From Mycobacteriaceae bacterium (GTDB taxonomy: Bacteria; Actinomycetota; Actinomycetes; Mycobacteriales; Mycobacteriaceae), in assembly GCA_028726465.1 (NCBI GenBank), contig JAQYQB010000014.1, positions 124,001-188,000 of the forward strand: DNA of 64,000 nucleotides. The letters are read 5' to 3'. Below, one piece after another: positions 26,835 through 35,347 of the stretch (positions are counted from its first letter, which is position 1; each line of letters opens with the position of its first letter). Position numbers and translations under genes: made by a program. The notes below the pieces were generated by a model, which searched no databases, had not been told where the DNA came from, and saw nothing but the letters and a program-made list of their open reading frames with translations.

Positions 26835-28973
26835 TTAAGCAGTGACGGGCTCGGCCTGGGCGGCGGCGTCCTTCGCGGCGGCCTCACGCACGGCCTTGTT
26901 CGGCCAGAACTGCTTGAGGGCGAGCACGCAGATGGTGGAGACCACCACGCCGGCGATGATCGCCAGGAAGTAGCTGCCGACCGGGGAGATGGCGAAGGGC
27001 ACGAAGATGCCGCCGTGCGGGGCGCGGGAGGTAACGCCCATGCCCATGGAGATGGCACCGGTGACGGCGCCGCCGGCCATCATGGCCGGGATGACGCGGA
27101 ACGGGTCGGCCGCGGCGAACGGGATGGCGCCCTCCGAGACGAAGGACAGACCCAGCAGCCAGGCGGACTTGCCGTTTTCCTGCTCCGCCGGGGTGAACAG
27201 GTTCTTGCGGATGAACGTGGCCAGCGATAGGGCGATAGGCGGCACCATGCCGGCGGCCATGACCGCGGCCATGATCTCCATGGAGGCCTGGTCGCCGGTG
27301 GACAGGCCGGCGGTGGCGAAGAGGTAGGCCGCCTTGTTGACCGGGCCGCCCAGGTCGAAGCACATCATCAGGCCGAGGATAAGGCCCAGCAGGACCGCCG
27401 AGGAGCCGGTCATGGAGCGCAGCCAGTTCTGCAGGCCCTCCATGATGCCGGCCAGCGGCGCGCCCAACAACATGTACATCAGTACGCCGACGACCAGGGT
27501 GGCGAACAGCGGGATGATCACCACCGGCATCAGGGAGCCCAGCCAGCGCGGGACCTTCCAGCTGCCGATCCACATGGCGACCAGGCCGGCGATGAGACCG
27601 GTGACCAGGCCGCCGATGAAGCCGGCGCCCAGCAGCACGGCGATGGCACCGCCGGCAAAGCCCGGGGCGATACCGGGGCGGCCGGCTAGTGCGAAGGCGA
27701 TATAGCCGGACAGCGCGGCCACGATGAAGCTCATGGCGGCCTGGCCGGTGGCGAAGAGGACCGCGCCCAGGTAGAGCATCATCCCGGAGCGCTGGAATTC
27801 CATCATCGCCCCGTCGACCTCAACGGTATTGCCCGGCAGATTGGTCGGGGAGTAGTCGGTGGTAATGGCCTGCCAGCCATTGGCGACGTCGGCGCCGCCG
27901 AAGAGGAAGCCGAGCGCCAGCAGCAGGCCGCCGGCGGCCACGAACGGCACCATGTAGGACACGCCGGTCATGATCGCCTGCTGGATGCGCTTGCCCCAGC
28001 CCAGCTTGGCGCCTTCCTCGGATTCGCCGGAGGAGGCTGCGGCCGTGCCGCTGACCTTGCGGGCGTTCGGGTTCTGCGCGGCCGCCACGGCCTCATCCAG
28101 CATGGTGCCGGGCTCGTTGATGGCGCGCTTGACCCCGGACTCGATCACCGGCTTGCCGGCGAATCGCTCGCGGTCGCGGACCCCGACGTCGGTGGCGAAG
28201 ATGACGGCATTGGCGGCCTGGATGACGCTGCCGGGCAGCGGCTCCTGGTTGGCAGATCCCTGGGTCTCCACGTGCAGCTCGATATCGGAGCGGGTGTCCG
28301 CGTTCTGCGTCAGCGCGTCGGCTGCCATGTAGGTGTGGGCAATACCGGTCGGGCAGGCGGTCACCGCCACGATGCGCGTGACCGCGGCACCGGACGCCGA
28401 CTCCTGTGCACCGGTGGCAGCAGTGCCGTTAGCAGCAGCGGGACCGGTGACCGCGGTGGCCCCGGCCTGTGCCCCGGCGGTGCCGGCCGCCTCGCTAGCT
28501 GGCTTCTTTGGCTTCTTTTCCGCGTTGACCACGCCGAGGACGGCCTCGACGACTTCTTCCGGGCGCTGGGCGGTACGTAGGACCTCGAGGAAGTCCGGGC
28601 GGACCAGCGCGCGGGCCAGCTTGGACAGAATCTTCAGATGGGCCTTGCCGCCGCCTTCGGGAGCGGCGATAAGGAAGACCAAGTTCGCGTCACCGTCGGG
28701 GCCGGAAAAGTCGACGCCGTCGGCCAGGCGCGTGAACGCCAGGGTCGGCTCGGTGACCGCGGCGGAGCGGCAGTGCGGGATGGCGACCTGCCCGGCCACG
28801 CCGGTGCGCCCCTTGGACTCGCGTTCGATGGCTGGCTGGGCCAGGCCGTCGATTTCCGTGGCGCGGCCGGTGGCGTGCACCAGCGTGGCCAGCTCGGTGA
28901 TGACCGAGTCGACGGAATCGCCGAAGTGGGCATCAAGGGCCACCAGGTCGGCGGTGATGATCTCAGAAGCCAT
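26835..28973 (-). CDS. ptsF: PTS fructose-specific EIIABC component
   Basis: This fused fructose phosphotransferase permease imports fructose as fructose 1-phosphate. In 712 residues the order is EIIA (residues 1-145, phosphorylated His67 in VAIPHCRSA), an Ala/Gly/Thr-rich linker (about 150-198), EIIB (about 200-300, phosphorylated Cys207 in VTACPTGIAHTYMAADAL), a second linker, then EIIC with about nine membrane segments (from about residue 330). The product feeds FruK, encoded 39 nt upstream. The C terminus is Ala-rich. Confidence 0.96.
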   Translation of the reverse strand: MASEIITADLVALDAHFGDSVDSVITELATLVHATGRATEIDGLAQPAIERESKGRTGVAGQVAIPHCRSAAVTEPTLAFTRLADGVDFSGPDGDANLVFLIAAPEGGGKAHLKILSKLARALVRPDFLEVLRTAQRPEEVVEAVLGVVNAEKKPKKPASEAAGTAGAQAGATAVTGPAAANGTAATGAQESASGAAVTRIVAVTACPTGIAHTYMAADALTQNADTRSDIELHVETQGSANQEPLPGSVIQAANAVIFATDVGVRDRERFAGKPVIESGVKRAINEPGTMLDEAVAAAQNPNARKVSGTAAASSGESEEGAKLGWGKRIQQAIMTGVSYMVPFVAAGGLLLALGFLFGGADVANGWQAITTDYSPTNLPGNTVEVDGAMMEFQRSGMMLYLGAVLFATGQAAMSFIVAALSGYIAFALAGRPGIAPGFAGGAIAVLLGAGFIGGLVTGLIAGLVAMWIGSWKVPRWLGSLMPVVIIPLFATLVVGVLMYMLLGAPLAGIMEGLQNWLRSMTGSSAVLLGLILGLMMCFDLGGPVNKAAYLFATAGLSTGDQASMEIMAAVMAAGMVPPIALSLATFIRKNLFTPAEQENGKSAWLLGLSFVSEGAIPFAAADPFRVIPAMMAGGAVTGAISMGMGVTSRAPHGGIFVPFAISPVGSYFLAIIAGVVVSTICVLALKQFWPNKAVREAAAKDAAAQAEPVTA

Positions 28974-29012
28974 GAGACAGCTCCATTTCTTTAGGATTTC
29001 GGGAAAGGATAT

Positions 29013-29981
29013 TTAGTTATCAAGTTCGTCGAGCGTGGTGCCCGCCAGGTCGATCTGGTCTGGCCGGGGCAGGGTGGTACCGGCCAGGCCCGCGGCGGCC
29101 GTGCCGTAGGCGACGGCCTGGCGCAGCGCCTCCGGGCGGGTGGTGCCCGCGGTGCGCGCCAGCAGGTACCCGGCGAGAGCCGAGTCACCCGCACCGACGG
29201 TGGAGACGACCTCGGAAGCCGGGGGCGTGGCCACCCAGGCACCATCGGCGGTGACGAGTACCGCGCCGGCGCCGCCCAAGGTCACCAGGATTTCGCCGAC
29301 CCCGCGCTGGACCACGGAGCGGGCCGCAGCCACGACTCCAGAATAATCGCCGCGCGCGGCCTGTTCCTCGAGCGCGAGCCCGTCCTCGCCGGCGAGCTGG
29401 CCGAGCTCGAAGCCGTTCGGCTTGAGCAGATCCGGGGCCGCGGTGTCTAGGTTGCGGGCGATTTCCAGCATGGGCTGGTCGGAGGTGTCCACCGCGATCC
29501 AGGTCTGCGGGGAGGCGCTGCGCAGGGCCTTGATGAGCGAGGAATACCAGTCAGCCGGGCAGCCCGGCGGCAGGGAGCCGGCCAGCACCACCCAGTCCGC
29601 GTTCGCCGAGAGGGCGCCCAACCGCTGGATGATTTCCTGCTGGACCTCCGGACCCACCAACGGGCCTGGGCCGTTGATCTTGGTGGTGCCGCCGGACGGG
29701 TCGGTAATCGTCGTGTTTACGCGGATGGTGTGGTCGAGGGGGACCGCCTCGTAGGGCAGCGCGGCGTCCTCGACCAGGGAGAGGAATAGATCCGAGGGGC
29801 CCGCGGGAAACAGCGCCACGGTGGGGTGCTCCGCCAGGTACGCGGCGTGGGTGACGTTAATGCCCTTGCCGCCGGCGACTTGGGAGACAGACCGGGCGCG
29901 GTGGACCAAACCGGTGGTCAGCGGTTCATCGAGGGATAGGGTCGCGTCGATGCTGGGGTTAGGGGTCAGCGTCAAAATCAT
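29013..29981 (-). CDS. fruK: 1-phosphofructokinase
   Basis: FruK phosphorylates fructose 1-phosphate from PtsF to fructose 1,6-bisphosphate. The 322-residue PfkB-family kinase begins MILTLTPNPSIDATLSLDEPL, has the first signature GGKGINVTHAAYLAE and ends with the catalytic GAGDSALAGYLLA (Asp base in AGDS). ATG 29981 was chosen because the family always starts at ILTLTPNPSID and a GGAGGAAG Shine-Dalgarno lies upstream. It is first in the fruK-ptsF-ptsH run. In C. glutamicum fruR precedes fruK; here the ptsI gene follows divergently with no fruR between. Confidence 0.95.
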   Translation of the reverse strand: MILTLTPNPSIDATLSLDEPLTTGLVHRARSVSQVAGGKGINVTHAAYLAEHPTVALFPAGPSDLFLSLVEDAALPYEAVPLDHTIRVNTTITDPSGGTTKINGPGPLVGPEVQQEIIQRLGALSANADWVVLAGSLPPGCPADWYSSLIKALRSASPQTWIAVDTSDQPMLEIARNLDTAAPDLLKPNGFELGQLAGEDGLALEEQAARGDYSGVVAAARSVVQRGVGEILVTLGGAGAVLVTADGAWVATPPASEVVSTVGAGDSALAGYLLARTAGTTRPEALRQAVAYGTAAAGLAGTTLPRPDQIDLAGTTLDELDN

Positions 29982-30432
29982 GGTGGGTGGTGCTTCCTCC
30001 GGCGGGCGCTTCGGCCAGTCGCTCCGTGCCTCCTTGCCGGTTGTCTCTAGCTGCGGGCCTGAGTGCCAGCAGGGGTGAGACATCCGACGGTGCCCGGGAC
30101 CGAGTGGCCGAGGGGTCAATGTCAACGAACTGTAACGTGTGACAACGTTTGCAGACGTTTACTTTGTATTGTTGCCCGATTATGCCCGTATGTCAATGGG
30201 TATATGTGGTTTTCCGTGGGTCTCGGTAGACTGGGCAGAAAGTTGTTCTCTTGCGGAGCCTCGCCGGGGCCTGACGACTCCTGCACCAGTGGGCCGGAGG
30301 CGCACTGGACCTAGTTTCGGAAGAGCTCAGAATTCGTTTCTAGTGAGTACTGGCGAGCCTGAGTAGGATTGCCATAAATACGCGTATACCGATCTTGTCT
30401 ACTTAGTCTTCAGACGTAGGGAGAAGTTTTAC
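29982..30432. other. 451-nt divergent regulatory region fruK / ptsI
   Basis: The fruK-ptsI intergenic region is AT-richer than its surroundings. It holds the palindrome at 30144-30159, repeated TGTCAA words (30119 and 30188 region) that may be regulator sites, TAGGAT (about 30364-30369) and TATACC as possible ptsI -10 boxes, and an AGGGAGAAG Shine-Dalgarno (about 30418-30426) before ptsI. Short open frames here lack coding character. Confidence 0.5.
30144..30159. promoter_or_regulatory. Palindromic operator candidate between fruK and ptsI
   Basis: AACGT-TTGCAG-ACGTT is an inverted repeat placed between the divergent PTS genes, where SugR (encoded at 32299-33081) or a fructose regulator would act. 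Which protein binds it is inference. Confidence 0.4.
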
Positions 30433-32214
30433 ATGACCAACACCGACAACACTGGCAGCACCGCCACCACCGGGTCGACGAGCGCTGAAGCTAGCTCGGC
30501 TCAAGCGAACGCCGGGCAGCGGGGCACCATCGCGGGCACCGGTGTGGTGGCCGGCGTCGCCTACGCTCCCGCGGTGTGGGTACGTCCCCGCCCGCAGCTG
30601 CCGCAGTCCGGGGAAGCCATCGTCGAAGAAGACCAGCGCGAGGCCGAGTTCGCGCGCTTCCAGGAGGCCGCGGAAACCGTCGCGCAGCGCCTCGAGGGGC
30701 GTGCGGGAAGCGCCGAGGGGCATGCGGCGGAGGTTCTGAAGGCCACCGCCTCGATGGCGCGGGATAAGGGCTGGCACAAGACGGTGCGCAAGAACGTGCG
30801 CGGCGGCAACGGCGCGGAATACGCGGTAGTCGCCGCCACGGACAAGTTTGTCTCCATGTTCGAATCCGCCGGCGGTGTCATGGCTGAGCGCACGACGGAC
30901 CTGAAGGACGTGCGCGATCGCGTCATCGCGGAGCTGCGCGGCGAGGACGAGCCGGGCCTGCCCTACGTCGAAGGCGAGGCCGTGCTGCTGGCCGACGACT
31001 TGGCGCCGGCGGATACTGCGACGCTGGACATCGACCGGATCAAGGCCCTGGTGACCGAGCTAGGCGGGCCCACCAGCCACACCGCCATCATCGCCCGCCA
31101 GCTGGACATCCCGTGCATCGTGGCCACGGGCGCGAAGCTGCGCGAGCTCAGCGCGGGCGAGTGGCTGTTCGTGGACGGTTCCCGCGGGCTGGTCGAAACC
31201 GGCGCGGACGCCGACAGCTCCCAGGCCGCCGTGGCCGAGTACCAGGCCAAGGCCGCCAAGATCGCCCAGTGGGAGGGTCCGGCCCAAACCAGCGACGGCT
31301 ACCGCGTGCAGCTGCTTGCCAACGTCGCCGACGGCAACGCCGCCCGGCTGGCCGCTGGCACCCAGGCCGAGGGCGTGGGCCTGTACCGCACCGAGCTGTC
31401 CTTCCTCAACGCCTCGGAGGAACCGAGCGTCGACGAGCAGGCACAGATTTACTCCAAGGTCTTCAACGCCTTCGGCGACCGCAAGGTCGTCGTGCGCACG
31501 CTGGACGCCGGCTCGGACAAGCCGATTAGCTACGCCACCCTCGATGATGAGGAGAACCCGGCGCTGGGCGTGCGCGGCCTGCGCATCGCCCGCGACAACG
31601 AGTCGCTGCTGACCCGGCAGCTCGACGCCATCGCCCAAGCCGCCGAACAGCGCCCGGAAGGCGCGCAGACCTGGGTCATGGCCCCGATGGTGGCTACCGC
31701 GAACGAGGCCCGCTGGTTCGCCGGCCTGTGCCGGGAACGCAACCTTATCCCGGGCGCGATGATCGAGGTCCCCGCCGCGGCCCTCATGGCCGATACCATC
31801 ATGCCGCACCTGGACTTCGTCTCCATCGGCACCAACGACCTGACCCAGTACACCATGGCCGCGGACCGCCTGTCGCCGCAGCTGGCGTACCTGACCGACC
31901 CCTGGCAGCCCGCCGTGCTGCGCCTTATCCAGCACACCTGCGTGGTCGGCGGCGACAACAACGTCCCCGTAGGTGTCTGCGGCGAGGCCGCCGCGGATCC
32001 GATGCTCGCCGCCGTCCTCACCGGCCTGGGGGTTAACTCCCTGTCGGCCGCCTCGACCGCCGTTGCCGGCGTGGGCGCGCAGCTGGCCGAGCTCAGCCTC
32101 GAGGACTGCCGCAAGATCGCCGCCGCAGCCGTGTCCTGCGAAGGCCCCTCGGAGGCGCGCGACAAGGTCCGCGAACTCATTGAGGAGCTCGCGCAGCCTG
32201 AGGTCGAAAGCTAA
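30433..32214 (+). CDS. ptsI: Phosphoenolpyruvate--protein phosphotransferase (PTS enzyme I)
   Basis: Enzyme I takes phosphate from PEP and passes it to HPr. The 593-residue protein has a low-complexity Thr/Ser/Ala N-terminal extension of about 32 residues, the swivelling domain with active-site His near 216 in GGPTSHTAIIARQLD, and the PEP-binding barrel with GLYRTELSFLN, MAPMVATANEARWF, SIGTNDLTQYTMAADR and GVCGEAAADP (catalytic Cys). It is divergent from fruK and convergent with sugR, and ends at a strong bidirectional hairpin. Confidence 0.97.
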   Translation: MTNTDNTGSTATTGSTSAEASSAQANAGQRGTIAGTGVVAGVAYAPAVWVRPRPQLPQSGEAIVEEDQREAEFARFQEAAETVAQRLEGRAGSAEGHAAEVLKATASMARDKGWHKTVRKNVRGGNGAEYAVVAATDKFVSMFESAGGVMAERTTDLKDVRDRVIAELRGEDEPGLPYVEGEAVLLADDLAPADTATLDIDRIKALVTELGGPTSHTAIIARQLDIPCIVATGAKLRELSAGEWLFVDGSRGLVETGADADSSQAAVAEYQAKAAKIAQWEGPAQTSDGYRVQLLANVADGNAARLAAGTQAEGVGLYRTELSFLNASEEPSVDEQAQIYSKVFNAFGDRKVVVRTLDAGSDKPISYATLDDEENPALGVRGLRIARDNESLLTRQLDAIAQAAEQRPEGAQTWVMAPMVATANEARWFAGLCRERNLIPGAMIEVPAAALMADTIMPHLDFVSIGTNDLTQYTMAADRLSPQLAYLTDPWQPAVLRLIQHTCVVGGDNNVPVGVCGEAAADPMLAAVLTGLGVNSLSAASTAVAGVGAQLAELSLEDCRKIAAAAVSCEGPSEARDKVRELIEELAQPEVES

Positions 32215-32233
32215 CGGCCCCGGCAGTCCAACT

Positions 32234-32285
32234 AAACAACCCGGCCGAGCCGCCGCCTTAACGCGGGGCTTGTGCCGGGTTGTTT
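32234..32285. terminator. Bidirectional terminator between ptsI and sugR
   Basis: A 12-bp perfect stem (32234-32245 with 32274-32285) ends in T-rich sequence on both strands, as expected between convergent genes. Confidence 0.8.
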
Positions 32286-32298
32286 GTATTGGAGGGGG

Positions 32299-33081
32299 TT
32301 AAGCGTCGACGATGACCACGGTGATCTCGCGCTCGCGCAGCGCGTCAACGAAGCTTTGCGGTGCCGCCGAGTCCGTGATGACGACGTCGATGTCCGAAAT
32401 CTTGGCGAAGCTGACCAGGTAGTCGTTGCCCAGCTTGGAAGAGTCACACAGGACCACAACCTTTCGGGCGTTGGTCACGAACGCGGCCTTGATGGCCGCC
32501 TCCTGGGCGTCTGCGGTGGACAGTCCGTGATCCAGGGTCAGGGCGTTGGTGCCGATGAACGCGACGTCGGCGCGCAGCAGCGCCATGGTGCGCAGGGCGG
32601 TATCGCCGACCACGGCCTGGGTTATGCCGCGCACCGTACCGCCCAGTAGTTGGACGTCCTTGATGCCATTATTGGCCAGCGACAGGGCAATGGGCAGGCT
32701 GTTCGACACGATCGACAGTTGGTTGGCCAGGGGACTCGCTGCGATGAGATCGCTTAGCGCGTTCGTGGTGGTGCCGGCGTCCAGGAAGATGCTGCCCGGG
32801 GTCTCGGGGAGGAATTCGAGGGCCGCCTCGGCGATCGCGGATTTCGCCCCGGTGGCCGAGCGCGAGCGCGTGTCCAGGGTGAACTCGGCGGTCTGGAAGG
32901 TCTGCGAGGCCACCGCACCGCCGTGGACGCGGTGGACGACGCCCTCGCGGTCCAGGACGGCCAGGTCGCGGCGGATGGTCTCGGCGGTGACGTCGAATTT
33001 ATGGGAGAGTTCCGTGACATTGACGCGTCCCTCGACGGCGGTGAGGGACGCAATCTGCCGACGGCGTTCTTCTGCATACAT
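32299..33081 (-). CDS. sugR: DeoR-family transcriptional regulator of sugar metabolism, SugR
   Basis: The 260-residue DeoR protein has an N-terminal winged helix (MYAEERRRQIASLTAVEGRVNVTEL, FDVTAETIRRDLAVLDREGVVHRVHGGAV) and a DeoR C-terminal sugar-phosphate sensor domain with DAGTTTNALSDLI and GTNALTLDHGLSTAD. Position between lexA and ptsI and the MYAEERRRQIASL start match SugR of C. glutamicum, which represses ptsG, ptsS, ptsF, ptsI and ptsH in the absence of PTS sugar. ATG 33081 has a GAGGAGA Shine-Dalgarno. The extra pfkB gene remembered between sugR and ptsI in C. glutamicum is absent. Confidence 0.9.
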   Translation of the reverse strand: MYAEERRRQIASLTAVEGRVNVTELSHKFDVTAETIRRDLAVLDREGVVHRVHGGAVASQTFQTAEFTLDTRSRSATGAKSAIAEAALEFLPETPGSIFLDAGTTTNALSDLIAASPLANQLSIVSNSLPIALSLANNGIKDVQLLGGTVRGITQAVVGDTALRTMALLRADVAFIGTNALTLDHGLSTADAQEAAIKAAFVTNARKVVVLCDSSKLGNDYLVSFAKISDIDVVITDSAAPQSFVDALREREITVVIVDA

Positions 33082-33182
33082 GGGGTAGTTCTCCTCGGTC
33101 CGTGGGTACGCGCGCGGATGGGCGCGCGCACACGGTGAAATGGGTCTACTCAAATTGTTCCAGAAAAACCGCGTGGGCAAAC

Positions 33183-33226
33183 ACAAACAGAAAAACCCAA
33201 GCACCCGGTTCTTGGGTTGCTTGGGT
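33183..33226 (-). terminator. Terminator of lexA
   Basis: A 9-bp stem (33195-33203 with 33218-33226) is followed on the minus strand by TTTTTCTGTTTGTG. It lies 110 nt past the lexA stop and upstream of sugR. Confidence 0.7.
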
Positions 33227-33336
33227 ATTTCTTGAGGTAGATCGGGCAAATCGGAACTACGGCCATGAGGCGGGAGTGACCTTTTGCATGCCCCGCTACC
33301 TCAGAAAGGGGGAATAACGCGGAATGTTCCGGGGAA

Positions 33337-34041
33337 TTAGAGCTTGCGCATCACGGAGACGACCTTGCCCATGATTTCCGATTCGTCCCCGTTGATAGGG
33401 GAATAGGCGTCATTGTGGGGCAGCAGCCACACCCCGGTGGAGTCGCGGTGGAACTCCTTGACGGTGGCTTCCTCGCCCTCCAGGAGGGCTGCGACGAAGT
33501 CGCCTTCCTCCGCCGTGGACTGCGAGCGGACGATGACCCAGTCCCCGTCCAGGATGCCGGCGTCCCGCATGGAGTCGCCGACGACCTGCAGCATGTAGAG
33601 ATCGCCGCCGCCGACGACCTCATCCGGCATGGGGTAGTAGGTGTCGATGTTTTCCTCGGCCGTGATGGGGGTCCCGGCGGCAATGCGCCCGACGACGGGG
33701 ATGTAGCTGACCTGGCCGGCATCGGGCGGGGTCTGCGGGAGATCCGCGGACTTGCTGGCCTTCTCGGCCTTCGCGTCTTCCTTCTCGGTGTTGAGGTGGC
33801 GGACATCGACGGCGCGCGGCTTGTTGGGATCGCGCCGCAGGAAGCCCTTCTCCTCCAGCTGCTTGAGCTGGTAGGCCACCGAGGAGGTCGACTGCAGGCC
33901 GGCGGCGTCACCGATCTCGCGGATGCTCGGCGGATAGCCGCGCAGGAGTACGGCGTCGTGAATGACCTCGAGGATGCGCCGCTGGCGGGCGCTTAAGGAG
34001 TCGAGTGTCGGTTTTTGTGAGGATTTGCTGGGTCGGGCCAT
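33337..34041 (-). CDS. lexA: SOS repressor LexA
   Basis: LexA represses SOS genes until RecA filaments trigger its self-cleavage. In 234 residues it has an N-terminal winged helix (LSARQRRILEVIHDAVLLRGYPPSIREIGDAAGLQSTSSV), the Ala122-Gly123 cleavage site in GRIAAGTPI, catalytic Ser157 in GDSMRDAG and Lys195 in EATVKEFHR. The linker (about 85-108) is longer than in E. coli, as usual in actinobacteria. ATG 34041 gives the family N terminus MARPSKSSQKPTLDSL. SOS boxes lie upstream, so it autoregulates. Confidence 0.98.
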   Translation of the reverse strand: MARPSKSSQKPTLDSLSARQRRILEVIHDAVLLRGYPPSIREIGDAAGLQSTSSVAYQLKQLEEKGFLRRDPNKPRAVDVRHLNTEKEDAKAEKASKSADLPQTPPDAGQVSYIPVVGRIAAGTPITAEENIDTYYPMPDEVVGGGDLYMLQVVGDSMRDAGILDGDWVIVRSQSTAEEGDFVAALLEGEEATVKEFHRDSTGVWLLPHNDAYSPINGDESEIMGKVVSVMRKL

Positions 34042-34136
34042 GGTCTTTAACTCTCCAAGTTGACTAGCAGGTCGGTTAGTGGGGGACACAGGCGCTGCGG
34101 GCCCGCGAAAATTCCTACCTTCCTTTCTAGCACGAA

Positions 34137-34152
34137 ATGTACAAATGTTCGA
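34137..34152 (-). promoter_or_regulatory. LexA box, lexA side
   Basis: On the minus strand TCGAACATTTGTACAT matches TCGAAC-N4-GTTCGA at 9 of 12 positions, about 95 nt upstream of the lexA start. Confidence 0.65.
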
Positions 34153-34192
34153 GATCTTCGCCCGTGCGCTAGACAAATTTTGGAAACCCTGC

Positions 34193-34232
34193 TATAAATC
34201 GAACACAGAACCTAATTCGAACATTCGAACGA
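34193..34232 (+). promoter_or_regulatory. divS promoter with SOS boxes
   Basis: TATAAA (34193-34198) is a likely -10. TCGAACATTCGAACGA (34217-34232) matches the SOS consensus at 10 of 12 positions, and another TCGAAC half site lies at 34199-34204. LexA bound here would block divS. Confidence 0.7.
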
Positions 34233-34299
34233 AGGAAAGTCGGTGCCATGTCGGGGTCCGGATTTAGACTCGGTGGCACCAAGGAAAGGAAAGATTACT

Positions 34300-34746
34300 A
34301 TGACTCTCGCATTTGATGACCGCCGTATCGCTAACACCGAATTTGCAGCTTACCGCACCGGTTCCCGCACCCCTTCCGTGGTGCCCGCGGCCGCGGTGTG
34401 GGAGCCATCGGTCCGAGATTTCGGGGATCGGCAGGGCGCGCCCGCCTGGTCGGGGCACGGCCCGGCTGGCGTGGGGTCGCGCTATTCTCGAACGCTCACG
34501 CTAGATAATCGAACAGACCGTCGTTCGCAGCCCGCGCTGAGCGCCGAGGATTTCGCAGGGCAGCCGCGCGGGATGGTCTCCGAGCAGGGGCGCCAGAAGG
34601 GCAACTACGCGCTCGGCGCTGTGTTCGGATGTGCAGTCTTCTTGGGCACGCTGGCGGCGGGCATGGGGCTTGTTGACGGCCCGGAGTCCGCCAGCTCGAT
34701 GGGAGCCGTGGACAGTGCCATCACCCAGCAGGCTCACCTGAACTAG
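34300..34746 (+). CDS. divS: SOS-induced cell division suppressor DivS
   Basis: DivS is the corynebacterial counterpart of SulA/ChiZ; it is made during the SOS response and blocks septum formation. The 148-residue product has a basic, unstructured N-terminal 110 residues and one membrane segment (about 113-135, NYALGAVFGCAVFLGTLAAGMGL) followed by a short extracytoplasmic tail. No LysM domain is seen. Identity rests on position (divergent from lexA, shared SOS boxes) and on this topology. ATG 34300 has a purine-rich AAAGGAAAG site. Confidence 0.85.
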   Translation: MTLAFDDRRIANTEFAAYRTGSRTPSVVPAAAVWEPSVRDFGDRQGAPAWSGHGPAGVGSRYSRTLTLDNRTDRRSQPALSAEDFAGQPRGMVSEQGRQKGNYALGAVFGCAVFLGTLAAGMGLVDGPESASSMGAVDSAITQQAHLN

Positions 34747-34787
34747 GCCGCGGTCCGGGCACTCGGCTTTCCCATCGCCGCGCGCAG

Positions 34788-34793
34788 TAGACT
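34788..34793 (+). promoter_or_regulatory. -10 box of nrdR
   Basis: TAGACT (34788-34793) would start a leader of about 65 nt that contains a 6-bp stem (ATCCGC/GCGGAT, about 34802-34826) and a GGGGAG Shine-Dalgarno (34852-34857). Confidence 0.4.
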
Positions 34794-34865
34794 GGTAAGG
34801 CATCCGCGTGGTCCGCTGGTGCGGATGAAACCGGGAAGCTAGAAAGATACGGGGAGCGAGCCGAG

Positions 34866-35324
34866 TTGTATTGCCCATTTTGTCACCACGAACAGTCACG
34901 CGTCATCGACTCCCGCGTCGTTGACGCGGGTGCTTCCATCCGCCGCCGGCGCGAGTGTTCTTCGTGCCGGGGCCGTTTCACCACGGTCGAAAAGGCGGTG
35001 CTGTCCGTGGTCAAGCGCAACGGCCTGTCCGAGCCGTTTAGCCGCGACAAGCTGATCCGCGGCGTGCGCCGGGCCTGCCAGGGCCGTGATGTCTCGGACG
35101 ACGCCTTGAAGCGCCTGGCCCAGGAAGTGGAGGAGACCGTGCGCAGCCACGGCAGCTCCCAGATCAACGCCAACGATATCGGCCTGGCCATCCTCGACCC
35201 GCTGCGCGACCTCGACGAGGTGGCGTACCTGCGCTTCGCCTCCGTGTATAAATCCTTCGACAGCGCGGATGATTTCGAGTCGGAGATCCGCCTGATGAAG
35301 CGCCGCGACCGGAGCAACTTCTAG
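34866..35324 (+). CDS. nrdR: Transcriptional repressor NrdR
   Basis: NrdR represses ribonucleotide reductase genes in response to dATP/ATP. The 152-residue protein has a zinc ribbon ([15 protein letters not shown] and CSSCRG, residues 3-34) and an ATP-cone ([32 protein letters not shown], about 48-138). It uses a TTG start: the family invariably begins M-(H/Y)-C-P-(F/Y)-C, which sets the start at 34866, and GGGGAG lies 8 nt upstream. Confidence 0.96.
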   Translation: MYCPFCHHEQSRVIDSRVVDAGASIRRRRECSSCRGRFTTVEKAVLSVVKRNGLSEPFSRDKLIRGVRRACQGRDVSDDALKRLAQEVEETVRSHGSSQINANDIGLAILDPLRDLDEVAYLRFASVYKSFDSADDFESEIRLMKRRDRSNF

Positions 35325-35347
35325 GCTTCGGCCGCGGCAGCGCGGCG

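Noticed and set aside
30139..30366. 75-codon frame in the fruK-ptsI intergenic region
   Set aside because: No ribosome site, no GC3 bias, Arg/Pro/Ser composition; overlaps probable operators.
34795..34865. Sequence before nrdR with GGTGCGGATGAAACCGGGAAGC resembles pieces of a cobalamin riboswitch
   Set aside because: The leader is only about 65 nt, the conserved B12-box GCC-ACTG part is missing, and a simple 6-bp hairpin explains the repeat.
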